Origin: Flavobacterium sp.
Lineage (GTDB): Bacteria > Bacteroidota > Bacteroidia > Flavobacteriales > Flavobacteriaceae
Direction: 5' to 3'
DNA length: 64,000 bases
Assembly (NCBI RefSeq): GCF_027483985.1
Contig: NZ_JAIXTJ010000056.1
Span: 161,686-225,685, forward strand
How positions within the stretch are numbered: the stretch's first letter is position 1; each line of letters opens with the position of its first letter. The position numbers were made by a program, and so were the translations under genes. Positions 53,499 through 59,989 of the stretch are shown one piece after another. Under the pieces are notes generated by a model. That model was not told the DNA's origin and made no database searches. It was given only the letters and a program-made list of their open reading frames with translations.

Positions 53499-53528
53499 AA
53501 CCTTTAAACTTTTTTAAACCTTTAAACT
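53499..53528. repeat. Direct word repeat aacctttaaact
   Basis: Two perfect 12-base copies of aacctttaaact (53499-53510 and 53517-53528) with an AT-rich spacer between upp and the DUF4254 gene. Confidence 0.6.
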
Positions 53529-53533
53529 ATTTT

Positions 53534-53556
53534 CAAAAGTATAAAAACTATCTTTG
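53534..53556. promoter_or_regulatory. Divergent -7 elements between upp and DUF4254
   Basis: TACTTTTG on the minus strand (53541-53534) and TATCTTTG on the plus strand (53549-53556) are both exact TAnnTTTG matches pointing away from each other. Confidence 0.5.
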
Positions 53557-53577
53557 CAAATAAAATTATTAATTATG

Positions 53578-54180
53578 TTTTCAAAATTTGCCTATTCTAT
53601 ATTTGAACAAAGTATCAAGGATTATCACGTTTACGATAATGTAAACCAACCGATTAACAATCCTTATCCAAAGGAAAAAATCGAGCATTTATTATATTTT
53701 AAAAATTGGATTGATACTGTGCAATGGCATTATGAAGACATTATTCGTGATCCAAATATTGATCCGGTTGCGGCATTAACTTTGAAAAGAAAAATTGATG
53801 CTTCTAATCAAGAACGCACGGATATGGTTGAGTATATTGACAGTTATTTTCTTCAAAAATATGGTAATGTTGAAGTAAAACCAACCGCTAAAATCAATTC
53901 AGAATCACCTGCTTGGACTATTGATAGATTGTCAATTTTGGCCTTAAAAATTTATCATATGAGTGAAGAAGCAACCCGTGCTGAAGCTTCGCAAGAACAC
54001 AGAGATAAATGTCAAGAGAAATTAAATGTGCTTCTTGAACAAAGAACTGATTTATCAACTGCAATTGACGATTTATTATCTGATATTGAAAATGGCGACA
54101 AATTCATGAAAGTGTACAAACAAATGAAAATGTACAACGATGATGACTTAAACCCTGTTTTGTATCAGAATAAAAAATAA
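53578..54180 (+). CDS. DUF4254 domain-containing protein
   Basis: A 200-residue soluble helical protein of the DUF4254 family. Core pieces: FEQSIKDYHVYDNV, LLYFKNWIDTVQWHYEDIIRDPNIDPVAALTLKRKIDASNQERTD, SPAWTIDRLSILALKIYHM and EEATRAEA. The start is ATG at 53578; a TTG 24 bases earlier lies inside the -7 box. DUF4254 genes are nearly always next to a GT9 family glycosyltransferase, as here, so a role in the same envelope pathway is likely. The biochemical role is not known. Confidence 0.88.
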   Translation, partial: FSKFAYSIFEQSIKDYHVYDNVNQPINNPYPKEKIEHLLYFKNWIDTVQWHYEDIIRDPNIDPVAALTLKRKIDASNQERTDMVEYIDSYFLQKYGNVEVKPTAKINSESPAWTIDRLSILALKIYHMSEEATRAEASQEHRDKCQEKLNVLLEQRTDLSTAIDDLLSDIENGDKFMKVYKQMKMYNDDDLNPVLYQNKK

Positions 54181-54198
54181 AATTTCACATTTCGAACT

Positions 54199-54252
54199 AT
54201 TAAGGTATTAAGAAAAATTAAGAAAAGACTTAATGAAACTTAATACCTTAAT
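54199..54252. repeat. Inverted word repeat attaaggtattaag
   Basis: Perfect 14-base arms at 54199-54212 and 54239-54252 (attaaggtattaag / cttaataccttaat) with an A/T-rich 26-base interior. It fills the gap between the DUF4254 and GT9 genes. Confidence 0.75.
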
Positions 54253-54271
54253 GGTTTAAAAAATTAATTAA

Positions 54272-55324
54272 TTGTCAAAAAAGATTCAACATATCGCCGT
54301 GATTCGTCTTTCAGCAATGGGCGATGTTGCTATGACAGCTCCTGTTATTAGAGCTTTTGTTGAGCAAAACAAAAACGTAAAAATCACTATAGTTTCGCGT
54401 CCGTTTTTTAAACCTTTTTTTGACGGAATTGATAATGTAAATTTCTTTGCAGTTGATGTAAAAGAACGTCACAAGGGTTTTATAGGATTATTGAAATTAT
54501 ACTCCGATTTGAAACAATTGAATATCGATGCTGTAGCTGATTTGCACAATGTTTTGCGTTCTAAAGTTGTCAGAACATTATTTGCCTTGAGCGGAAAAAA
54601 AGTGGCTTTTACAGACAAAGGAAGAAAAGAAAAAAAGCAATTAACTAGCACCGAAAATAAGATTTTTAAACCATTAAAGTCAATGTTTGAAAGACACGTT
54701 CAAACTTTCACAAAACTTGGTTTTGCTATTGATTTGTCCTCACCTAATTTTCCAAAAAAAGCTGTTTTGTCGAGTGAAATTTTAAAAAACTTTGTTGACA
54801 ATGGCAAGATTTCCGATTTCTTGGGAATTAAAATAGGAATTGCGCCTTTTGCACAATACGAAAGTAAAGTGTATCCAAAAGATTTAATGCAACAAGTGAT
54901 TGATAAATTAGCAGCTGATAACAATAATAAAATCTTCCTTTTTGGTGGTGGAAACAGAGAAATTGAAATCCTAAATCAATTTGCTTCAACTAAAAAAAAT
55001 GTAATTGTTGTAGCCGGAAAATTAAATTTAAAGCAAGAATTGCAACTCATTTCGAATCTGAACGTAATGCTATCAATGGATTCTGGAAATGCTCATATCG
55101 CAGCAATGTTAGGAATAAAAGTCATCTCACTTTGGGGCGCAACGCATCCGTTTGCTGGTTTTTCACCATTTAATCAACCTATAGAAAATTGCTTGGTTTC
55201 TGATAGAGAAAAATACCCATTACTACCAACTTCGGTTTATGGAAATAAAAAAGTTGAAGGTTATGAAGATGTAATGCGAAGTATTTCTGTGGAAAGTGTT
55301 GTTGAGAAAATTGATTTGAAATAA
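54272..55324 (+). CDS. GT9 family glycosyltransferase (heptosyltransferase-like)
   Basis: A 350-residue ADP-heptose:LPS transferase-like protein (WaaF/WaaC group). The start must be TTG at 54272 because the preceding ATG frame is closed by a stop. HIAVIRLSAMGDVAMTAPVIRAF (7-29) is the family opening; ADLHNVLRSK, GIAPFAQYESKVYP, FLFGGGNREIEIL and LSMDSGNAHIAAMLGIKVISLWGATHPFAGFSPF are conserved. It probably adds a sugar to the lipid A-core. Paired with DUF4254. Confidence 0.92.
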   Translation: MSKKIQHIAVIRLSAMGDVAMTAPVIRAFVEQNKNVKITIVSRPFFKPFFDGIDNVNFFAVDVKERHKGFIGLLKLYSDLKQLNIDAVADLHNVLRSKVVRTLFALSGKKVAFTDKGRKEKKQLTSTENKIFKPLKSMFERHVQTFTKLGFAIDLSSPNFPKKAVLSSEILKNFVDNGKISDFLGIKIGIAPFAQYESKVYPKDLMQQVIDKLAADNNNKIFLFGGGNREIEILNQFASTKKNVIVVAGKLNLKQELQLISNLNVMLSMDSGNAHIAAMLGIKVISLWGATHPFAGFSPFNQPIENCLVSDREKYPLLPTSVYGNKKVEGYEDVMRSISVESVVEKIDLK

Positions 55325-55330
55325 TTAACA

Positions 55331-55363
55331 TTCATTTTTCTAATGAGTTATTAGAAAAATGAA
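55331..55363. repeat. Palindromic hairpin after the GT9 gene
   Basis: Arms ttcatttttctaat and attagaaaaatgaa (14 bases, perfect) with the 5-base loop gagtt. No T-run follows, so it is not a clear terminator. Confidence 0.65.
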
Positions 55364-55412
55364 TTAAGGAATAAATCTTAAACTGATTATTATAAAACTG
55401 TTTTAGAATAGT

Positions 55413-56027
55413 TTAATTAACTTCTAAAAAAACATCATCTGCACGGAATTCTTTATCTCCAATTTTGTATATTATATTTTTAAAATTAATTTGATCACCC
55501 TCTTTTAAAGTTAGTAACTCGTCTCTAACATTATTTGGAATATTTGTACTATTGCTTGTAAATTGTACTATTCCATCAATTGTTTTTATTGTAATATCAC
55601 ATTTGAATGAAGTGTCGGAAAAATCAGAACAGATTAAATCTGGAAAATAAATATAAACACTATGAATTTTTAATAAGTCAGATTTTGAAACAATATTTTG
55701 TTTAGTTTCTATTGACGGAAAAGATAAGACTGGCTTAATATCTTTGACTTTAAATATCTTTTCAAATATTTTTAGTTTTTTTTTAAAAACCATTATTTTT
55801 AAATTACCGATAACTTTTGGGCTAACGATAATTCGGTCATCTCTCAAAGTTAGTATACTTCCATTGTCTGTTTCAAATCTAAGCTTTTTTAAATCCTTAC
55901 TACTTACGGTCAAATAATTTGGAAATCCGTTAATTAGTTCAGATTTAGAACTTGAAATATCGATTTCTTGCCCAAATGATTGAACAAGAATTAGAAAAGG
56001 AACTATCTTTAGAAGAAATTTTATCAT
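55413..56027 (-). CDS. Secreted GldM C-terminal-like protein, second copy
   Basis: A 204-residue protein with a signal peptide (first 20 residues, to SFGQ). It resembles the C-terminal periplasmic repeats of GldM: FPNYLTVSSKDLKKLRFETDNGSI, LRDDRIIVSPKVIGNLKIMVF, then FKVKDIKPVLSF as in the FRVK-PPP linker of that family, and a final SVYIYFPDL ... EFRADDVFLEV-type domain. It lacks the membrane helix of GldM. Related to, but very divergent from, the protein at 6910-7563. A function outside the secretion machinery is likely but unknown. Confidence 0.55.
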   Translation of the reverse strand: MIKFLLKIVPFLILVQSFGQEIDISSSKSELINGFPNYLTVSSKDLKKLRFETDNGSILTLRDDRIIVSPKVIGNLKIMVFKKKLKIFEKIFKVKDIKPVLSFPSIETKQNIVSKSDLLKIHSVYIYFPDLICSDFSDTSFKCDITIKTIDGIVQFTSNSTNIPNNVRDELLTLKEGDQINFKNIIYKIGDKEFRADDVFLEVN

Positions 56028-56043
56028 ATAGATTTGCTCGATT

Positions 56044-56352
56044 TTACAAATATATCTGATTATCTCTACAAATTTCTAAAATATAACTCTTTAAATTTGA
56101 AATAGTGGCTTGATAGTTTGGTGCTTCGTAGCCAAAACGCTCGTGTTCCATTTGCTCTTTTTCTACAGCATTGCAACCTTTAAGAACCTCCTTAATCATA
56201 TCGAGCAAGATTAATTCTTTGTTTTTGTTTTTCTCAAATTTGAAATCCACCAACTCATCTTCTAACTTTTCACAATACTCTAAAAGCTCTTGAACTTCTG
56301 GTTCATCCAAAAGATCTTGAACTTTTTTAAATATTTCGAGTTTGTTTCGCAT
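56044..56352 (-). CDS. Small conserved helical protein
   Basis: A 102-residue soluble protein, strongly charged and predicted helical/coiled over most of its length (EIFKKVQDLLDEPEVQELLEYCEKLEDELVDFKFEKNKNKEL, then ISNLKSYILEICRDNQ). It has two cysteines beyond C27 (Cys75 and Cys95 region) but no metal motif. Lies between the GldM-C-like gene and the reductase gene, 16 bases from the former. I do not recognise a family. Confidence 0.55.
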   Translation of the reverse strand: MRNKLEIFKKVQDLLDEPEVQELLEYCEKLEDELVDFKFEKNKNKELILLDMIKEVLKGCNAVEKEQMEHERFGYEAPNYQATISNLKSYILEICRDNQIYL

Positions 56353-56362
56353 TTTAAGTTTT

Positions 56363-56431
56363 CGAGTTTCGGGTTTCGAGTTTCGGGTTAATCGTAGCTA
56401 CAAAAACTCGCAACTTTCAACCCGAAACTCG
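56363..56431. repeat. Word repeat cgagtttcgggtt, direct and inverted
   Basis: Two tandem copies of cgagtttcgggtt (56363-56375 and 56377-56389, 14-base period) and one inverted copy aacccgaaactcg at 56419-56431, filling the gap before the reductase gene. Confidence 0.7.
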
Positions 56432-56438
56432 CAACTAA

Positions 56439-57494
56439 TTAAACATCATCAAAATCAACAAATATCTCACTACTAGTTGGATGCGCTTGACAAGTTAAAA
56501 TCAATCCTTCAGCAACTTCTTTATCGGTTAAAATAGAGTTCTTTTTCATTTCGGCCGTTCCTTTTGAAATTCGTGCTAAACAGCTACTGCAAATTCCGCC
56601 TTGGCAAGAATATGGAGCGTCGATGCCTTGTTTTAAAGCAGCTTCAAGCAAAGTTTGCTTCTGACTCATTTCAAATGTTGCTTCGTCACCATCAACTAAA
56701 ACGGTGATTTTGGTATGACCATTTTCTGAAGTTGCAATTTCTTTCTCTGCAGAAGTTGATGTTGAAAACAATTCAAATTTGATATTTTTATCGGCAACAT
56801 TATGTTCTTTTAAAACATTGGTAACCAAATTAATCATTTCTTCTGGACCACATAAATAAAATTTAGAAAACTCTTTTTCTTTGTGTTTGTTGTTTAAAAC
56901 AAAGTTTACGTTGGCTTTGTCTATTCTTCCAAAAAGTTCATTTTCAACTTTAATTTGCGTGTAAGCATAATGCACAAAAAGTCTTCCTACATATTGTTGT
57001 TGCAAATCGTGTAATTCTTGATGAAATATAGTTTCGACGTTATTTTTATTTCCATAAACTAACACAAAAGTGCTGTCTTTTTCGTTGTGTAAAACCGATT
57101 TTAAAATTGACATCACTGGAGTAATTCCACTTCCAGCAACGAAAGCTGCGTAATTTCTTTGTCTGTCAATTTGTGGTTCAAAAGTAAACTTACCTTCAGG
57201 TTGACCAACTTCAATGATATCGCCAACTTTCAAGTTTTCGTTAGCGAATTTTGAAAAATGTCCGTTTTTAACCGATTTAATTGCAATACGTAATTCACCA
57301 CTTTCTGGCGAAGAACAAATAGAATAAGCACGGCGAATTTCTTGTCCGTCAAGCGTAAGTTTTAGATTAATATATTGACCAGCAATAAATTGATAAGCAG
57401 ATTGTAATTCAGAAGGAACATTAAAAACGACAGAAACAGCACTTGGCGTTTCACGTTTTACTTCTTTGATTTGTAATTTATAGAATTGTGACAT
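56439..57494 (-). CDS. PaaE-like 2Fe-2S ferredoxin-NADP reductase
   Basis: A 351-residue flavoprotein of the ferredoxin-NADP reductase/PaaE class. FAD domain: IAGQYINLKLTLDGQEIRRAYSICSSPE with the RxYS motif. NAD(P) domain: AAFVAGSGITPVMSILK and FYLCGPEEMI. C-terminal plant-type 2Fe-2S domain with cysteines at 297, 302, 305 and 335 (SCQGGICSSCLA, TCQA). PaaE serves the phenylacetyl-CoA epoxidase, but no paa genes are nearby, so this may be a general reductase for another oxygenase or desaturase. Confidence 0.9.
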   Translation of the reverse strand: MSQFYKLQIKEVKRETPSAVSVVFNVPSELQSAYQFIAGQYINLKLTLDGQEIRRAYSICSSPESGELRIAIKSVKNGHFSKFANENLKVGDIIEVGQPEGKFTFEPQIDRQRNYAAFVAGSGITPVMSILKSVLHNEKDSTFVLVYGNKNNVETIFHQELHDLQQQYVGRLFVHYAYTQIKVENELFGRIDKANVNFVLNNKHKEKEFSKFYLCGPEEMINLVTNVLKEHNVADKNIKFELFSTSTSAEKEIATSENGHTKITVLVDGDEATFEMSQKQTLLEAALKQGIDAPYSCQGGICSSCLARISKGTAEMKKNSILTDKEVAEGLILTCQAHPTSSEIFVDFDDV

Positions 57495-57509
57495 CGTAAG
57501 TAATTTTTA

Positions 57510-57517
57510 CAAAGGTA
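57510..57517 (-). promoter_or_regulatory. Promoter -7 element for the reductase gene
   Basis: TACCTTTG on the minus strand, an exact TAnnTTTG match, lies 16 bases before the start codon. Confidence 0.5.
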
Positions 57518-57544
57518 ATAAATAGCGATTAGTTACATTTATTC

Positions 57545-57552
57545 TATGTTTG
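57545..57552 (+). promoter_or_regulatory. Promoter -7 element for the ABC permease gene
   Basis: TATGTTTG, an exact TAnnTTTG match, lies 62 bases before the ATG at 57614. It is divergent from the reductase promoter. Confidence 0.5.
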
Positions 57553-57613
57553 AAAAAATTTGTAACATTTTTTTAAATTTAACATCTAATAAGTTCAACC
57601 AAAACAATCAACT

Positions 57614-59083
57614 ATGTTCAAACATTTTATAATGCTCGAATGGAAGGCATTTCTTCGTTCAGCATCTTTAGGAACTAATATTGCAATGAAAATCTTTATA
57701 GGTTTTTTTGCAATTTATTTTATGGTGATTTTTATTGCTGCTGGCGTTGGAGCCTTCTTTATTTTAAAAGAATCTGGATTGGAACCACTTTCAACAGTAA
57801 ATAAATTTATGATTTATTACTTAGTATTAGATTTAGTTATAAGGTATTTTCTTCAAAAAATGCCTGTGATGAACATTCGACCATTATTGACTTTGCCTAT
57901 TAAAAGAAATACGATTGTTCATTTTACCTTGGGGAAAACCGCTTTATCTTTTTTCAATTGGTCGCATTCTTTGTTTTTCATTCCGTTTTCTATTGTTTTA
58001 ATGGTTAATGGTTATTCCGTTTTAAATGTAATTCTTTGGCATTTAGGAATTATGGCGCTGTTTTATTTTAATAATTTTGTGAATGTTTTAATCAATAATA
58101 AAGACAGTGTTTTCTACTCGGTTTTGGCTATTGTTGCAGGTTTAGGATTAGCGCATTATTACCAATTATTTGATATTACACTATATACGCAGCCATTTTT
58201 TCAAGGAATGTACGAAACGGTTTTTGTGTTTTTGATTCCGATACTTTTGGTTATTGCGACCTATTATTTTGCTTTCAACTATTTTAAAAGTAATTTGAAT
58301 TTAGACGAAGGTTTAGCAAAGAAAAGTGAAATTGCAAAGACACAAAACTTTTCTTTCCTCGACCAATTTGGAACTCTAGGAACGTTTTTGAAAAATGATC
58401 TTAGATTGTTGTTAAGAAACAAGCGTTCTAAAACTACGCTCACAATGAGTTTCTTATTCATTTTTTATGGATTATTGTTTTTTACCAATTCGATAGAAGT
58501 TTACAGAAGTCCGATGTTCCAGATTTTTGCCGGAATTTTTGTCTCTGGTGGATTTCTTTTCACTTTCGGACAATTTGTACCAAGTTGGGATAGCGCTTAT
58601 TATCAATTGATGATGAGTCAAAACATCCAATATAGAGAATACATCAGTTCAAAATGGTGGTTGATGGTTATCGGAACTTTAATCTCAACAATTTTAGCAT
58701 CGTTTTATTTATTCTTTGGCGTTCATACCTATTTATTAATTGTGGTTGGTGCGATTTTCAATATCGGAGTAAACTCTCATTTGGTAATGCTTGGCGGCGC
58801 ATTTGTGAAAACACCAATCGATTTATCTACAGGAAAAGGAGCTTTTGGTGATAAACAAGCGTTCAATTTTAAAACAATGTTAATTACCATTCCAAAAATG
58901 CTTGTTCCAATGGCGCTTTATGCAATAGGAAATTACTTTTTCTCTGCTAATATTGGTTTAGTACTAGTTGCTGTGGCAGGAATTATCGGATTTGCTTTTA
59001 GAAATTATGTTTTTAATCAAATCGAAAAAATCTACAAAAAAGAGAAATATGCAACCATTGCAGCATACAAACAAAAAAACTAG
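57614..59083 (+). CDS. ABC transporter permease-like membrane protein (DUF5687-like)
   Basis: A 489-residue protein with about twelve membrane helices in two halves separated by a soluble region (about 225-285). It begins MFKHFIMLEWKAFLRSASLG, typical of ABC-2-type permeases, and has a related LKNDLRLLLRNKRSKTTL repeat at the start of the second half. It matches what I remember of DUF5687. It forms a two-gene unit with the ATPase at 59127, so it is the membrane part of an exporter. Substrate is unknown. Confidence 0.8.
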   Translation: MFKHFIMLEWKAFLRSASLGTNIAMKIFIGFFAIYFMVIFIAAGVGAFFILKESGLEPLSTVNKFMIYYLVLDLVIRYFLQKMPVMNIRPLLTLPIKRNTIVHFTLGKTALSFFNWSHSLFFIPFSIVLMVNGYSVLNVILWHLGIMALFYFNNFVNVLINNKDSVFYSVLAIVAGLGLAHYYQLFDITLYTQPFFQGMYETVFVFLIPILLVIATYYFAFNYFKSNLNLDEGLAKKSEIAKTQNFSFLDQFGTLGTFLKNDLRLLLRNKRSKTTLTMSFLFIFYGLLFFTNSIEVYRSPMFQIFAGIFVSGGFLFTFGQFVPSWDSAYYQLMMSQNIQYREYISSKWWLMVIGTLISTILASFYLFFGVHTYLLIVVGAIFNIGVNSHLVMLGGAFVKTPIDLSTGKGAFGDKQAFNFKTMLITIPKMLVPMALYAIGNYFFSANIGLVLVAVAGIIGFAFRNYVFNQIEKIYKKEKYATIAAYKQKN

Positions 59084-59090
59084 TTTTAGA

Positions 59091-59121
59091 CTACTTACTA
59101 TTTACTAATGACTAATCACTA
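59091..59121. repeat. Word repeat (actatttactaatgactaatcacta)
   Basis: Words tactatttact and actaatcacta between the ABC permease and ATPase genes. They are the reverse complement of those at 8269-8291 and 11327-11360. Confidence 0.55.
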
Positions 59122-59126
59122 AAAAA

Positions 59127-59825
59127 ATGATACAAGTAAACAATCTTTCAAAAACATATAACAACGGAGTAAAAGTATTAAATATCACTAATCTTGAAAT
59201 TCCAAAAGGACAAAGCTTTGGATTAGTAGGAAATAATGGCGCAGGAAAAACTACTTTTTTCAGTTTGCTGTTAGATTTAATTCAACCTTCAACAGGATTT
59301 ATAAAAAACAATTCGATTCAAGTAAACACAAGTGAAGCTTGGAAACCTTTCACAGCGGCATTTATTGACGAAAGTTTCCTTATCGGATATTTAACGGCTG
59401 AGGAATATTTCTATTTTATTGGCGATTTGCGTGGTCAAAATAAAGCCGATGTCGATGCACTTTTAGCAAAACACGAAGAGTTTTTTAACGGAGAAATTCT
59501 TCAAAGAAAAAAATACTTGCGCGATTTATCGAAAGGAAACATGAAAAAAGTCGGAATCATTGCCACTTTAATCGGAAATCCTGAAGTGGTAATTCTTGAC
59601 GAACCATTTGCCAATCTTGATCCAACAACTGTAAATAGATTAAAGAAAATTATCAAAGAATTGTCTGATAATCCTGAAGTTACGGTTTTGGTTTCCTCAC
59701 ACGATTTGGTTCATACCGTTGAAGTTTGTAACCGAATTGTAGCTTTAAATAAAGGTGAAATTGTAAAAGATATTGAAACTTCACCAGAAACATTAAGAGA
59801 ATTAGAAGCATTTTTCGCAGTATAA
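59127..59825 (+). CDS. ABC transporter ATP-binding protein
   Basis: A 232-residue ATPase. Walker A is GNNGAGKT (35-42), followed by a Q-loop region, the signature loop DLSKGNMKKVGI in the usual degenerate LSxGx form, and Walker B with the catalytic Glu in VVILDEPFANLDP, then the switch His in VSSHDL. It is the partner of the upstream DUF5687-like permease. Length is typical for a stand-alone ABC-2 ATPase. Confidence 0.93.
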   Translation: MIQVNNLSKTYNNGVKVLNITNLEIPKGQSFGLVGNNGAGKTTFFSLLLDLIQPSTGFIKNNSIQVNTSEAWKPFTAAFIDESFLIGYLTAEEYFYFIGDLRGQNKADVDALLAKHEEFFNGEILQRKKYLRDLSKGNMKKVGIIATLIGNPEVVILDEPFANLDPTTVNRLKKIIKELSDNPEVTVLVSSHDLVHTVEVCNRIVALNKGEIVKDIETSPETLRELEAFFAV

Positions 59826-59846
59826 TTTGCTATTTTTTTTGATAAG

Positions 59847-59886
59847 AATCCGTAAAACATTAAGTTGTTTTGCGGATTTCTTTTTT
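59847..59886 (+). terminator. Terminator of the ABC operon
   Basis: The arms aatccgtaaaac (59847-59858) and gttttgcggatt (59867-59878) pair over 12 positions (one G-U) around an 8-base loop and end in a T-rich tract. Confidence 0.8.
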
Positions 59887-59989
59887 AAAAAATCATCAAT
59901 TTATTTTCACTTATCAAAAAGAAACGTATTTTTACCAGTTAGTTATACTAAAATTAACCTTTTAGAGTTACTTATTAAAACGTTTTACA

